64,000 bases of DNA from Gonapodya prolifera JEL478 (GCA_001574975.1 KQ965879.1:10716-74715), one strand, 5' to 3'. Counted from the first letter of the stretch, positions 1 through 10,996 are shown. A program made the numbers and translations. Notes: generated from the letters alone by a model not told the origin.

Positions 1-1430
1 ATGCGTTATTGCGCTTTGATCCGTGTCATCACTCCCGAGATTGAAACCTTGTCAATCAAGATTGCAGTTCACCAAACGTTTGAAATGCAACAACAGTGTG
101 CGTCCCTAATAGACATAGTATTGAAGTATGTGTGCGCAAAATTCGAATCCCAGTATAGCGTCTGCGTTTTGCAATCAGTTGAATACTGAGAGTACCAATT
201 TTGCTGAAGTTGCGTAAATAACTCCACGAGAAGCAGTCCAACTCAAGCGAAACTTTGAGGATGCAATATCAATTATAATGTGCAAAGACTGACGTTGCTG
301 AAGCCGCGATACTACACTTTGTTCTGGATCGTCGGCCCCATGAATTACATTACGCCGGCAAAGATATCTGCTCACTCAGTGGTTGAAATTTAACGAAAGT
401 AAGCGGCCCTAAAAGATATAATAATGGAGTATGCGTCGGCAAAAATTCACATCTCTCAATAGCTTCTGAGCCTTGCAGTGAGCTAAAACAAGAAGATGCT
501 GCTGCAGTCATGTACTGATGGAAATTGCACACAAAGCTGTGAATAACTCCACGAGGAGTTGTCCAATTCACATGAAACTTTGAGGGTGCAATATCACATA
601 TATTGAGCGCAGAATCTCGCTGAGAACGCTTTGTTATTGCGTTTTGGTCTGTGTCCCCGCTCCTGGATTGAAACCTTGTCAATCAAGATAGCGGCTCACT
701 GAGCAGCTCAAATGTAACAACAATGTGCCTCTCTAATAGATAGAGTAATGAAGCATGTGTGCGCAATAATTTGGATACCAGAATAGCGTTTGCGTCTTGC
801 AATAAGCTGAATACTGAGAGTACCAATTTTGCTGAAATTGTGTGAATTACTCCACGAAAAGCAGTTCAAATCAAGCGAAATTTCGAGGATGCAACATCAA
901 TTATAATGTGCAAAGAGTGACATTGCTAAAACCGCGATATTGCGCTTCTTTCTGCGTCGTCGACCCCATGACTCAAATTACGCCGGCAATGATGTCTGCT
1001 CACTCAGTGTTTGAAATTCAACAAAAGCATGCAGTCGTGATAGACATTGCATGGAAGTATGTGTCTGCTGAAGATCTCATCTCTGCCTAGCTTCTGCGTC
1101 TTGCAATCAGCTGAATACTGAAAATAAAAATCTGCTGACACTTCTGTAAATAACTCAACGAGTAGTAGTCCAATCAAAGCAAAAATTCGAGGGTTTATTA
1201 GAGATTGTAATATGCAACGATTGGTTGTGTTTGAATTGCGATATGTGGATTCGTTCTGCGTCGCCGATCCCGTTTTCAAAATTACGCCAGGAGAGATTGC
1301 TGCTCACTGAGTGATTCAATTCAGAAAGCAACGCGTCGCCTCAATAGATATTGTAATTGGGCGCGTGCCTGCTATATATCACGTCCCTGTCTATCTTCTG
1401 AACCTTGCAGTCGGCTAAAAACAGGGAAGG
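1..1430. repeat. Diverged satellite, unit about 304 bp, four to five units
   Basis: The same block recurs in tandem. The motif ACTCCACGAG or a near match lies at about 221, 546, 849 and 1153. A second anchor, a TGAAAT..CAACA-like motif, lies at about 81, 385, 708, 1010 and 1316. Spacing is 303-325 bp. Units are perhaps 70-80% identical by eye. No frame is conserved between units, so short open frames here are not believed. The window begins inside the array, so its left edge is not seen. Confidence 0.8.
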
Positions 1431-1443
1431 AAGTTTGGCATAA

Positions 1444-1699
1444 TGCTACACAACCTAGGTGAGCTGCACGAGCCTGTAAACTGCAGGAACGTGTATATAT
1501 GATCAGATGTACATAGCAAGACGTAATGTGCATAGAACTCACCTGCAGGAACGTGATGCCAAACTTAGGGCACGTCCTGCAGGTGTGCACATCTAAACCC
1601 GCGGNCATCTAAACCCGCGGCCACAGTAGTGGCACAGCAGCTAATACCCAACACTCATACTACACTATATACTCCACGTTAGTGGATGTCAGTGTGACA
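1444..1699 (-). repeat. LTR-like repeat, copy 1 (minus orientation)
   Basis: One of four copies of a ~240-bp TG...CA-ended repeat. It holds three CCTGCAGG-like palindromes, a TATATAGTG box near its 5' end, and an intron-shaped segment at 1481-1542 (GTGAGT...CTGCAG on the minus strand). It is longer than the other copies because 15 bases are duplicated around an N near 1605, which looks like an assembly join. The 5 bases on either side do not match, so no target duplication is visible. Confidence 0.8.
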
Positions 1700-1833
1700 T
1701 GGAGGCAGATAAGGAATGCGGTGCTTCATTGATTGTTTTGCAGACGAACTCTCAGGGGGTTGACAGTGTTGTAGTGACAACAAATTTGTGCCTGTACATA
1801 TCATAGCTTTATCTCAAACAGGGCTCATCACCA

Positions 1834-3407
1834 ATGTTGCGTTCAATTCGTCAAAACTGTTACAGGGATATATTGAAAGATGACGGCATTATTCTGGAGG
1901 TTATTATCTGTTTTTTTTTTAAAAGCAAAGTCTTTCTTGACACTGTCTGCTTGCTTCTACAGGCTGTTGAGGCAGCCACGTATATGGCTATACAATCTGA
2001 CTACTTTGGAGTTGGATGTCACACCTTCCACACAATCTATATGGGAGAGACACCAACCTCTACCAAGTCAAAAAACGACACTGACTTTGCAAGTACTGCC
2101 ACAATCCTGAAGACGAGGAATGTTGTTATGTTTCTTGTGGCAGTAAAAAGTGCACTTCCTGGCCAGTTCTCTTGGCCAAATGCAATTGCATTTCAGTCCC
2201 CACTTGCATTGGCAATGTTTGGTCCATCTAAGCTGCACAAGATGGAGATTCTGGTAAGACTGATGTTCCATTCTGCTTTGCAAAATTCAACACAAATACT
2301 CCTTTGTACTTCCCAGAAAACAATTCCACCTGGCAAGAAGGCAGAATTGCCTCTTTACAATTGCCAAATTGCTATTTCAGTCTGGATGGAGGTCCTTCTC
2401 CTTACTACTAACCCTGGTGACACTGTTTTTGCACCTATTGTTGGGTGTGGATCCCTTGCCATAGCTTCTACTTCCCTTGGGCGTCGCTTCTATGGCATGA
2501 CACTGACCAGTGAAGTTCTTAGTGGTGTTGACAGCCTCTTTGCCAAGCAAAAGGATGAGTTTAGCAAGGATGCCTTCAATGCCTTCTACATGCAAGTGTT
2601 ATTTCCTTACTAAATAACTAACTCTTATCCAACTAACCTCTGGTGTACTGTTGATAGGCTACTTCATTCCAACAAGAAGAAGCTCCAGTATATTGCCCAG
2701 TCCTTTTGCAACTTTGTGCCAGAACGACTTGCTTCTGAGAAGAGAGGCAGGAATGGAGACCACCAGGATGAGAAGGATGCTTGGGACGAAAAAGATGTCT
2801 TTAAGTTGCCACAGATTCCAAAAGACGGTGAGCAAATCAATTTATTTCACCAGTCAGAACTGAGAACTTGTTTTTGTGAGTTGCTACCTTGATGTCGAGG
2901 CAAAAGAGTCTGGCAAGGATGATAACAATGGCGAGGATGAAGACAAAGAGGATGATGACAATGATGAGGATGATGTGGAGGAGGATGAGGACAAGGAGGC
3001 TGAGGAAATTGGATCTGATCTTGATGAAGGTAGTGTGTTGTCTTTTTTCTTTTACTTGTGCTATGAGCCTTGAATCTCACTACAAACATCTTGCNNGTCC
3101 AACACACACCACCTCAGATGTCCAAGCCTACTGTGGCACTAGTATCTGCTTCAGGTGCATTTGATGTTGGTGAGTTATNTAACTTGAGAGTATTGGCTGA
3201 CCCAGTTGCTGAATCACTAGATATATTGTGCTAGATATCCCCACCCCTGTGAAGCCTATGGATCGTGGTGGGTCTGGAGCTGCAACATCACCAGGTGTTG
3301 TGACTAGGGCAGCAGCTGGGAGAGATACTAGGCCAACCAGGAAGCGGGGAAGGGAGACAACTGATGATGAGGGTACTGGAGGTAGAGCTCGCCAAGGAAG
3401 GAAATAG
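1834..3407 (+). CDS. DNA methyltransferase-like gene (N4/N6 type motif I) in a transposon-rich block
   Basis: The first long open stretch runs from 1834 to about 2591. Near its C-terminal end it carries NPGDTVFAPIVGCGSLAIA followed by LGRRFYG. This resembles motif I and the following strand of bacterial-type N4/N6 DNA methyltransferases (consensus GDxVLDPFxGxGTT..A..LGRRFIG). Motif I lying downstream fits the permuted beta class. I do not see the catalytic D/N/S-PP-Y/W motif, so the N-terminal part is either in an exon I missed or lost. An intron probably ends near 1963 (CTACAG). Later exons appear at about 2674-2825, 2902-3030 (a long Asp/Glu tract), 3117-3168 and 3240-3407 (Arg/Lys-rich tail). 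An LTR-like copy lies 135 bp upstream. This may be a transposon passenger gene or a captured bacterial gene. Function is inferred from one motif only. Confidence 0.45.
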
Positions 3408-3609
3408 AATAGATGCAATAAATGTTGAGGAGATTATTGGATAAAATTCCATTCCTATAACCATTACAATACTTTTGAAGGTGGGGGTGCTTCACATTTT
3501 TGGTGGGGGTACCTCTCTAGGGTGGGGGGGTGTCAGCCTCAGTACAGTTTTTACCACTTGCTTTTATTGCCTTATAGCCTTTCTCAACCGCAACCAACAA
3601 TATTTCCGC

Positions 3610-4424
3610 CGCCAAGCAACCAACATTGGGGTCTGTCATCCCCATCTTCAACTTCCTAATGGACAAGCTGGAATTGTCCAGCAACGACTCAACACAGGAA
3701 GCAAGGGACGCGGCATTTGGAAAGCTGCGGGAGTACTACACAGCTCGGGACAGTGCATGTTATGTGGTCGGAATGGGTAAGTGCATGATTGCATTTTTGA
3801 GGGGAATTCAAGCATTGATTGCTGCAATTGATGTCGGAAACCGCTAATATTAACATTGATTGTTGTTTTATATTAGTGCTGGACCCCCGCATCAAGATGT
3901 CATACTTTGAGAGGCACAAGTGGGAGGAGGAATGGGTGGAGCGGGCAACGAACCAGGTAACGGGTGTGTTTCGTGAGTATTTGGGAGAGGGAGGGGAGTC
4001 GCAAGAGGAAGGGAGGGGGCAGCAGGATGAAACGATGGAACTGGAGGATGAGTTCCTCCAGCATATGATGGACAGTGGGACCACGCGGACAAGGGGTGGA
4101 GACAGTGACAAGCTGTCCCAATACCTTTCGGAGGGAGTGCAGCCGTACACAATGGATCCCTTGGAGTGGTGGAAGGTGAGTGATGCAGGTTTGGTTCTTG
4201 GCTTTGGTTGGTCGCACTAACACTTCACTATAGATAAATGCGCCACGCTATCTGAGGCTTGCTCGGGTTGCACGGGACTACCTCACCATCTTGGGATCAA
4301 GTGTGGCAGTGGAACAGGAGTTTTCAGGAGGCGGGGAGTTGGTGACAAGGAGGAGGGGGGCAATGAGTGCGGGCATGATTAGAAAAGTAATGTGTTTAAG
4401 ATCGTGGTGGAATAGAAAATTGTG
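3610..4424 (+). mobile_element. hAT-family transposase remnant, C-terminal half
   Basis: Three exons can be read. About 3626-3776 gives a helical segment ending in YTARDSACYVVGMG. About 3876-4172 begins VLDPRIKMSYF, the LDPR.K..YF motif typical of hAT transposases. About 4233-4424 carries EWW before an intron and then YLRLARVARDYLTILGSSVA and VEQEFSGGGEL. This is the hATC dimerisation domain (W..YP.L..LARDYL.I..SS...ER.FS.GG). Introns at about 3777-3875 (GTAAGT...TTAG) and 4174-4232 (GTGAGT...ATAG) separate them. The N-terminal zinc finger and the DDE first half are not seen, nor are terminal inverted repeats. The copy is therefore probably truncated and inactive. Confidence 0.75.
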
Positions 4425-4477
4425 AAATTGAGATCTACTTATTTAAAATCTACATTGTCTTTATCAAACAAAAATGA

Positions 4478-4632
4478 AACCGAGCCGGGTCCGAGTCCAA
4501 GCCGGGTCAGGCCAGACGAGTACAAGTCTGAGCCGGGTTCAATATGTCTGAGTCCGAGTCCGAGCCAAGCCAAGAATTTGACTGCTGGTGGTCTGAGCCG
4601 AGCCTACTCCAGACTTGGCTCGGCTCAGCAAT
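4478..4632 (+). repeat. Degenerate GAGCC/GAGTCC microsatellite
   Basis: A run of short imperfect units such as GAGCCGGGT, GAGTCC and GAGCCAAGCC fills this stretch between the hAT remnant and the copia fragment. In the plus frame it encodes only a Pro/Ser-rich tract, so it is better read as simple repeat than as protein. Confidence 0.6.
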
Positions 4633-4639
4633 TCGGAAC

Positions 4640-5230
4640 ACTAAACCCCAAACATAGAGTGTTGATAGATTCAGCTGCTACAGACTGCATCACCCCAGCA
4701 AGGGAAGCACTTGTGAACTTCTCTAAGCAGCAAATAAGTCTCTCCTTAGCTCCTCAGGGAGCCAATTCAATGGCAACAGGCCTTGGAACTTTGACTATTA
4801 GGTTTCAAACCAGTAACACCACCACAGATGTGAAGATTCCAAAGGTAATCTTTGACAAGAACATCAGAGGTACCCTGTTATCTACATCAGCCTTGCAGGC
4901 CTTAGGCCTTGAGATTCATTTCCCAAAATTCTCAAGCACTTGTGTGGTTTATGATCAGTCAGGAAATGTGATTTGTAGAGGCTATGCAAAGGGAAAGACA
5001 TTATATGATCTCCCAATTGCAATTGTTTATCCTTCAGAGAATGAGGTTAAAGCAAATGCTGTGGATGCTGTATCTGAACATGTGATGAACCATGCATTAG
5101 CACATTTAAAACTTGCACATGTTGGGGACAGAGATCTTATCAACATTGGGAAGGATAACAGGCTTCCTAATATTTCTAAAAAGGATGTTGATGAGCCACT
5201 AAACTGCCTTGGGTTATTGAGTGAGATGGT
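4640..5230 (+). mobile_element. Ty1/copia element fossil: protease and GAG-pre-integrase part
   Basis: The plus frame shows a retroviral-type aspartic protease start (VLIDSAATDCI, D-S-A) followed by ALGLEIHFP and, further on, the GAG-pre-integrase signature ending LAHLKLAHVGDRDLINI. These are in copia order. No integrase, reverse transcriptase or RNase H follows, so this is a fragment. It is a broken remnant with one surviving open stretch of about 240 codons, which suggests moderate age. It is followed directly by LTR-like copy 2, but I see no proof that the two belong together. Confidence 0.8.
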
Positions 5231-5332
5231 CGTTCATTGCGCTGGACGTAGCAATTTCCGGCTAAACCGGCTAAGACTTGTACAATCTGCCTCTACGATA
5301 CCACAACACATAATTGTCACCATAGCCTCAGG

Positions 5333-5555
5333 TGACATCCATTGACATGGTATATATAGTGTGAGGTGTTAAGTGCTGTGCCACNACTGTGGTCATGTAT
5401 TTAGATGAGTGCACCTGCAGGGCGTGCCCCAAGTTTGGCNTCACGTTCCTGCAGGTGAGTTCTGTGTGCGCTACAACATATTATGTATGTTTGATCATAT
5501 ATATACACGTTCCTGCAGTTTACAGGCTCGTGCAGCTCACCTAGGTTGTGTAGCA
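5333..5555 (+). repeat. LTR-like repeat, copy 2 (plus orientation, diverged)
   Basis: This is the most diverged of the four copies, and its first ~10 bases are not recognisable. The TATATAGTG box, the CCTGCAGG motifs, the intron-shaped segment (5455-5518, GTGAGT...CCTGCAG) and the terminal TTGTGTAGCA are all present. It contains two N bases. Its divergence suggests an older insertion than copies 1, 3 and 4. Confidence 0.75.
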
Positions 5556-6407
5556 GATTGGGCCCTGTGTCTTGTGTGATATTTCAAGTAGAATAAGGTG
5601 GTGGGAACTGAGTGGTGATACACTGACAAGATTTTGTCCTCTCAAGCAGCTTGTCATGCTCAGCTTTTGGCTTCTGTCCAGCATTCTTTCTTTTACCACC
5701 TCTTCCAGGCTTTGAGAGCATAGGTGATTCAGAGGCAACATTGTGTAACCCAAACTGACTTGTTGCAGCTGGGGTTCTCTGCAAATCTGAATTGCCAAAC
5801 TGCAAAATGTCTCCACTTTCAACAAATATGTTGTCTGCATTAAGCATTTCAGTGTCACTCTGCACAGCATTCTCCACATCATCAGCTATCATTTCACTGC
5901 ATGGTGGGGAACTATTCAAATCTGCAAAACTTGAAGATCCTTCAGGAGATGGTGACAAGACTGGCCCATCACCCTCAATACTGAAAGTTTGCTGATTTTC
6001 AACAGAAGTGGAATCCTTAGATAGAAAGAACTTTGAATATACAAAAGATAGATTTGCAATCAGAAAAAAATGAAATGATTAGGAGAGATGTGTCTAGCCC
6101 TAGGTGAAAGGAAACCAATTAAGAAAACATGAGGTGCATCTATCAGCACTTATCTGACCTTCAACAAAGCAATTTACTCTGTGTTTAAGGGATTAGACAT
6201 CATTCACTGTCTCTCTTTCCACAACAACTAAGTTGGTACACTACCTCACTGCTTCACAAAATAAGCAAAAGTACAACTGTGGAACATTCTGCAACAGTTA
6301 CATCTGGCTCCATCTTAATTAGAACAGACAATTTAAGAAGCAGCTTTTTTTGCAACATATGAAGTCACTAAGGCTCAAAATCTATCAGTTGACTCCTAAC
6401 CCTTTTT

Positions 6408-6469
6408 TTTTGATTATTGCATGGCAGATTGTTGAACGGTGAGAAAAAGAAAAACATAATTGGGTGAAG
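6408..6469 (-). repeat. Short dispersed repeat, copy A (next to LTR-like copy 3)
   Basis: The reverse complement of this 62-bp stretch starts CTTCACCCAAT and ends CATGCAATAATCAAAA. It matches 41091-41153 at roughly 90% by eye. It lies directly against LTR-like copy 3, so it may be the end of another element into which that copy inserted. Confidence 0.65.
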
Positions 6470-6709
6470 TGCTACACAACCTAGGTGAGCTGCACGAGCC
6501 TGTAAACTGCAGGAACGTGTATATATGATCAGATGTACATAGCAAGACGTAATGTGCATAGAACTCACCTGCAGGAACGTGATGCCAAACTTAGGGCACG
6601 TCCTGCAGGTGTGCACATCTAAACCCNCGGCCACAGTAGTGGCACAGCAGCTAATACCCAACACTCATACTACACTATATACTCCACGTTAGTGGATGTC
6701 AGTGTGACA
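6470..6709 (-). repeat. LTR-like repeat, copy 3 (minus orientation)
   Basis: Nearly identical to copy 1 without its internal duplication. Ends are TGCTACACAACC and CAGTGTGACA as read on the plus strand. The intron-shaped segment is at 6507-6568, exactly 62 bp, as in copies 1 and 4. The bases flanking it on the left (6408-6469) are a second dispersed repeat also found at 41091-41153. Copies 1 and 3 share the orientation and both continue with TGGAGG on the right, but the outer flanks do not form a target duplication, so I do not call them the two LTRs of one element. Confidence 0.8.
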
Positions 6710-8419
6710 TGGAGGGTCAGCAACTTCAAAGTCTGCTTCAGGATCACAGGCTCATAACCTGATGAGGCAGTCCCTGCATTTCTGTAGCCCAAACCTCAAG
6801 GACTGTTAGGATGATACATTTGTGTAAACTCTGTTCTTCTGGTCAAATACACGTACTTCTTATATAGTCCCAAGTACTCTGATAATTCATATCTCTGCCA
6901 ATACTAAAAATATCAGGCTCATTTTAGTGTTGTATCAAAGCCCAATTTTCCTAGCATAGTGCAAGGGCCTTTGCGACATTTTGTGTATTTCTCCAGATGA
7001 AAGTCCTTGGTCCATTCTATTATCCCAGAGATTCTCAATAATGCTTGAGATTGTGAAGAGCCTCCCACATGACAAAACAACAAGTTGTCCTAGACCCCCT
7101 GTTGGACCACTCATTAGTGATGGGAGAGCCGTCAAAAGAATGCTGTGGCAACTTGGAAGGCAGTTGGGCTATCAGAGAAAAGTTGTACTTCATCAAAGTT
7201 CCAGAACACAAATGCAACTTTGCCCCCATTACCATCTGCTTCTTTGACAGCCCATCTCTGGCTGAAAGGAGCCAAATGGATCCCTTCCACAGTTAAACGT
7301 GTTGGTTGGCTTCCAGGGGCACATCTGTCAAAGCTGCAAGATTTTCATGTACTCAGTTTTTGCAGGACGCTCTCACCTGAACCATCCCATGTAATCACAA
7401 GGAGGAAAACCTCACCAAAACGTGCCCTTCAAGCTTACACCCACACTCTACTGTCCCAATTGTTGCTTCTGTGGCAAGCCAAGCCTTCCAAGCATGGTGT
7501 GTAAGGTGTTGTGATAGAAGGTTGAGGTCCAGACAGCATCAGACTTTTGGACCTTGACATATACCTCCAAGCCACGTCCACATCACCAATGGTCCTAGTG
7601 TACCTCTTTTTCCATCATACCCAGGTGACATTTCAACATTGCAGGCTTGGGAAGCAACTCTATCTGCTGACAAGTCACTCACAATGCTTTGGGGAACATG
7701 CTCAGCTGAGCAACCATAGGTTTATGCATCATAGTACGTGTGTGCAACTTTCTGAAAGGCCAGGTGGTGTTTTAGGATGGCATCAAATTGTCAAGGGTAA
7801 ATAGCAAAGAATTCTTTCCAGTTTCATAACCCCCAATTATGTTATGCCTGCCACAATGGTCAACTTCAAAGTACACCCAGAAAAGCCAACAAGACATATT
7901 TTTTGATAGTTTCCTATATCAGAGATATCATATTCCAAGTCTTAATTGTATTGATAATTGATGTGGTTTAATTTTGACTGGTTCAAGCTGTGGCAAACTG
8001 TCCTTGTTAAGTGGGACCATGATGCTGGCAGAGGCAAAATAAATTACTGCATTCCTGACCTCATCACCAAAAAGTTAACTTTGAAGCCTCATAGCAATGG
8101 CAACAAAGACAATAGTACATATTCTTTCAGAATTGGTTCTATGGAAATGAAATAAATGGCTTGTTGTCAGTTACTGCCAAGGTCAAGGAATTTGCATGCT
8201 GAATTTGCCAACTAAAATGGTTTACTGTCACTCCAAAGTCCTTCTGAAAGCTTCTTGTCTGCAATTAGTACTATCTGCAATACTGTGACTGTTGAGGGTC
8301 TGTGATGTGGTTTGTGTTGGACAGTGTCACTTGGAAGCACCACACCATATGGCTTCTGCCCCTTTTTGCTGCCACCCAGAGCTGTCACCTGTATGAGAGA
8401 GGAGGCTCCACATAGGATT

Positions 8420-9190
8420 TGAGCTTGCTGGTAACTCTCTAATGAGTCACTTAAGAGTCTAAAACTATATCATATCCTTGTTATTGGCGTCAGCATATGC
8501 AATGCAATAGTAGTGTTGCAGCATTACATTAAGTTGGAAAACACACACCAAGGTCCAAGGTCAACAGCTACTGACTATTGAGCAGAGGTTTTGGTACTTC
8601 AGCCTTTCACAATGTGTCCTGCATTGTTGCCATGCTTCCCATTTTCTTGTCTTACTGGCTGGTTGAACCTCAAATGATGCCCAAAGTCTGCTCCTGCATG
8701 AAGGGGCTGGAGCACTTCCAAACTGGTCTCAAATCTCAATGCTCTAATTTCCAAAACGATTCACTGGCGTGTTTCACATGTGGCCTCGTACATTTTTTGA
8801 GCACTCTGAACTGCTGCCAATCATGAGGGGACGAGCAGATGCTTGTCAAAACGTACCAACACACACTCTCGGTTTGTGGGAGTACCCGACGACCGGAGAC
8901 CGCACCCACACATCTGCAAGACCTTCAGCCACCGTGCCGCCCTTTGAACGTGTGCACTCAGACAGTGCTTTGCATTATCTCGCTTCACGACTGTAGGGAC
9001 TTGGAAACCTTCGCCCGCCCCAACCGGCCACGGGCCACTCGACGCAAAACACATCCTCCGTCATATATCGACGAGAGAGCAGCGCTCTGCAGCATCTCTA
9101 TTCTGGTGCACATGCCTGTACAGTATGAAGCAGAAGTCTATAAATGGGGCCGTGTGATGCGGGGCTGGATTGTGGGCGAGGGTGGGGACG
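8420..9190. other. No gene seen
   Basis: Between the repeat block and the 3' end of cytochrome c, short open frames exist on both strands. None has recognisable domains, splice structure or consistent composition. The rise in GC from about 8850 marks the change from the repeat block to the gene-dense region. Confidence 0.4.
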
Positions 9191-9196
9191 GCGTGT

Positions 9197-10403
9197 TTAC
9201 GAGTTTTCTGTGGGAAGGGGGGAAGTGAGAAGGTGGAGCATAAGGAAACGGGAGGAGGGGAACACGTACCCTTCAGGTAAGCGATGACATCTGCGAGTAT
9301 CGACAAGTGAGATGGTTGTGTTCGGTGAGAGTTGTGAAACACCGTGAAGAAGGAAGTGGGAAGATGGACCGAGGCGGCAAGGTGTGAGATGAACGATGGC
9401 GATGAGATGTGACGGAAAAGATGTCAATGATGAGTTCAAAAAGAAACACTACGAAAGAAAAGGAAACGCGGGTCCGACTACCATACAACGCCATCCGACT
9501 GGTGTCGTGTGATTCCCGCCCCTCCAGGTTGGACTCGACTCGACCAACCACGCTCGCCAACCCTTCCCTTCAATCTATCAGCCGTTGTCTGTCGTCTGTG
9601 ATACTTTATCCGGCCGCAACCCGCAACCCGCAACCCGCTACCGCAACCGCAACCGCAACCCCCCAAACGCAAACGCACCCTTCCGGTCCTTCTCCTTCTT
9701 GAACCCCGCAAACACCATCTTGGTCCCCGGGATGTACTTCTTGGGGTCCAGGAGGTAGTCGAACAGGGTGTCCTCGTTCCATGCCACAGCGCGGTTCTTG
9801 TTGGCGTCCGTGTAGGCGAACCCGGGGACTTTGCCCGACGTGCGGCCGACGATGCCGTGCAGGTTGGGACCGACTTTGTTGGCGCCGCCCTGTGTTGTTG
9901 TATCGAGGAGAGAACAGGACAGGGGAGGGAGAGAGTAATGGAAGGAGTGAAGAGCGCAGGAAAGGAGGGTAATAAGAATGCAGGAAGGGAGAGCGGCGGG
10001 TGAAGACAGAAAAAAAAGGAGAATAAAGAAGAGGGAATGGATAACAGAATCGGAAGGGGGAAGAAGGAGCATCCATGACAAGACCGAATTCCGAACATCC
10101 ATGGACAAGGCAAAGGCAAAGGCGAAGACGACGGAGAATAAAGAAAGGGGAAGGCAGAAGCAGAAGATGGAAGAAGCAACGTCAGTCGATGCGGTGTCAA
10201 CGCTCAGGGAGAAGGACTCACGGCCTCGATGGTGTGGCACTGGGCACAGCGGGTCTTGAACAGCTTGGCACCGTTAGCGGCGTCACCTATGGAAGTCGGT
10301 AGCGACGAGAGTAAGAAGATGAGGAGTCAGAGTAAGAAAGTAGGAGAGGCTAGGTGTCAGGTGGGAGTGGAAGCCGTTGGTACCAATGATGAGACGTACC
10401 CAT
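9197..10403 (-). CDS. CYC1: Cytochrome c
   Basis: Mobile electron carrier between complexes III and IV in the mitochondrial intermembrane space. Five exons read cleanly: 10400-10403 (ATGG), 10222-10286, 9679-9889, 9270-9290 and 9197-9207, with GT-AG introns throughout. The product is 103 residues, the usual fungal length. It starts [20 protein letters not shown] with the haem-attachment CAQCH, continues [20 protein letters not shown], has the axial-ligand Met in [13 protein letters not shown], and ends in DVIAYLKENS. Oddities: the first coding exon is only 4 bp, the last 11 bp and the fourth 21 bp. The 388-bp third intron carries a CCGCAACC tandem repeat (9610-9662). It is transcribed divergently from TLS1. 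Confidence 0.95.
9610..9662. repeat. CCGCAACCCGCAAC tandem repeat inside a cytochrome c intron
   Basis: Six to seven units of CCGCAA(C) spacing lie within the third intron of the cytochrome c gene. It is a simple repeat and no function is implied. Confidence 0.8.
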
Positions 10404-10996
10404 TGCTACAGCTGGATGGAAGAGAGGGAGCAGGATGATGGTAAGTCGGAATCAAATAAGAGAAGAAAGAAAGACCGGAGATGTGATTTTCAGGTGTCGA
10501 TGTGGGTTCGTCATTGATGTGTCAGCGAGTCATGTCGACGGACCGACTGCGTCCACGCCCGCACACTCCGGCACACACTTGTCCGGCCTCTCCTGCTCCA
10601 AGTCGTTGCTCCTCTATCGTACTTTCATCGCCATCGCCGTGCGCCCGTCGAAGCTCACCTTATCGATGAAAGGTTTTGGATGCAGAAATGTGCGGAAAAA
10701 ATGAGCTGCAGTCATGTGTGGCGCAGTCACGGATCGGGAAGAGTCGGAGAACGTGGCCGTGGGACGATATTAAGTGGTCAAACGGAGAGCAAATTGGAGA
10801 GAGAGAATATATGTTGTTTTGAGGAGAGGGAGAGGGAGTGGACGAGTGTGGTTGGAGGGCTGGCAGATAGGAGCGGAGAATGACGATAACGCACACCGCT
10901 TCCTCCAAATAAAACGAAAAAGATGCGAAGGATAGAAAGACAGCGCCAACGGATTCGTCGAAATGATTACAGACTGAGGATGCGTCCGCAGCATCC
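10404..10996. promoter_or_regulatory. Shared divergent promoter region of cytochrome c and TLS1
   Basis: The start codons of cytochrome c (minus, 10403) and TLS1 (plus, 10997) face away from each other across 593 bp with no other convincing gene. Both promoters must lie here. I could not pick out a CCAAT-box/Hap site or TATA box with confidence. Confidence 0.5.

Larger units (their letters stand above)
5584..8420 (-). other. Decayed minus-strand coding debris, interrupted by LTR-like copy 3
   Basis: Several minus-strand stretches look once coding but do not connect. About 5584-6000 gives a Ser/Pro/Asp-rich tail ending in a basic RGGKRKNAGQKPKAEHDK-like segment. About 7080-7440 gives VKEADGNGGKVAFVFWNFDE, then LLFCHVGG. 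About 8190-8390 gives GSKKGQKPYGVVLPSDTV, preceded by a good acceptor (CATACAG). The base composition is AT-richer than the gene-dense part. I do not recognise a family. A transposon-borne gene is the best guess. Confidence 0.3.

Noticed and set aside
120-160. tRNA-like GTTCGAATCC-type words (also near 30410)
   Set aside because: No acceptor stem or anticodon arm could be folded around them. The second lies inside the hydrolase gene.
1444-6709. A single LTR element bounded by repeat copies 1 and 3
   Set aside because: The two copies share orientation, but the outer 5-bp flanks do not match, and the interior mixes methyltransferase, hAT and copia parts on both strands with another LTR-like copy in opposite orientation. 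Independent insertions fit better.
8839-9228. Plus-strand open frame of about 130 codons before cytochrome c
   Set aside because: It overlaps the last exon of cytochrome c on the opposite strand and shows no domain or splice structure.
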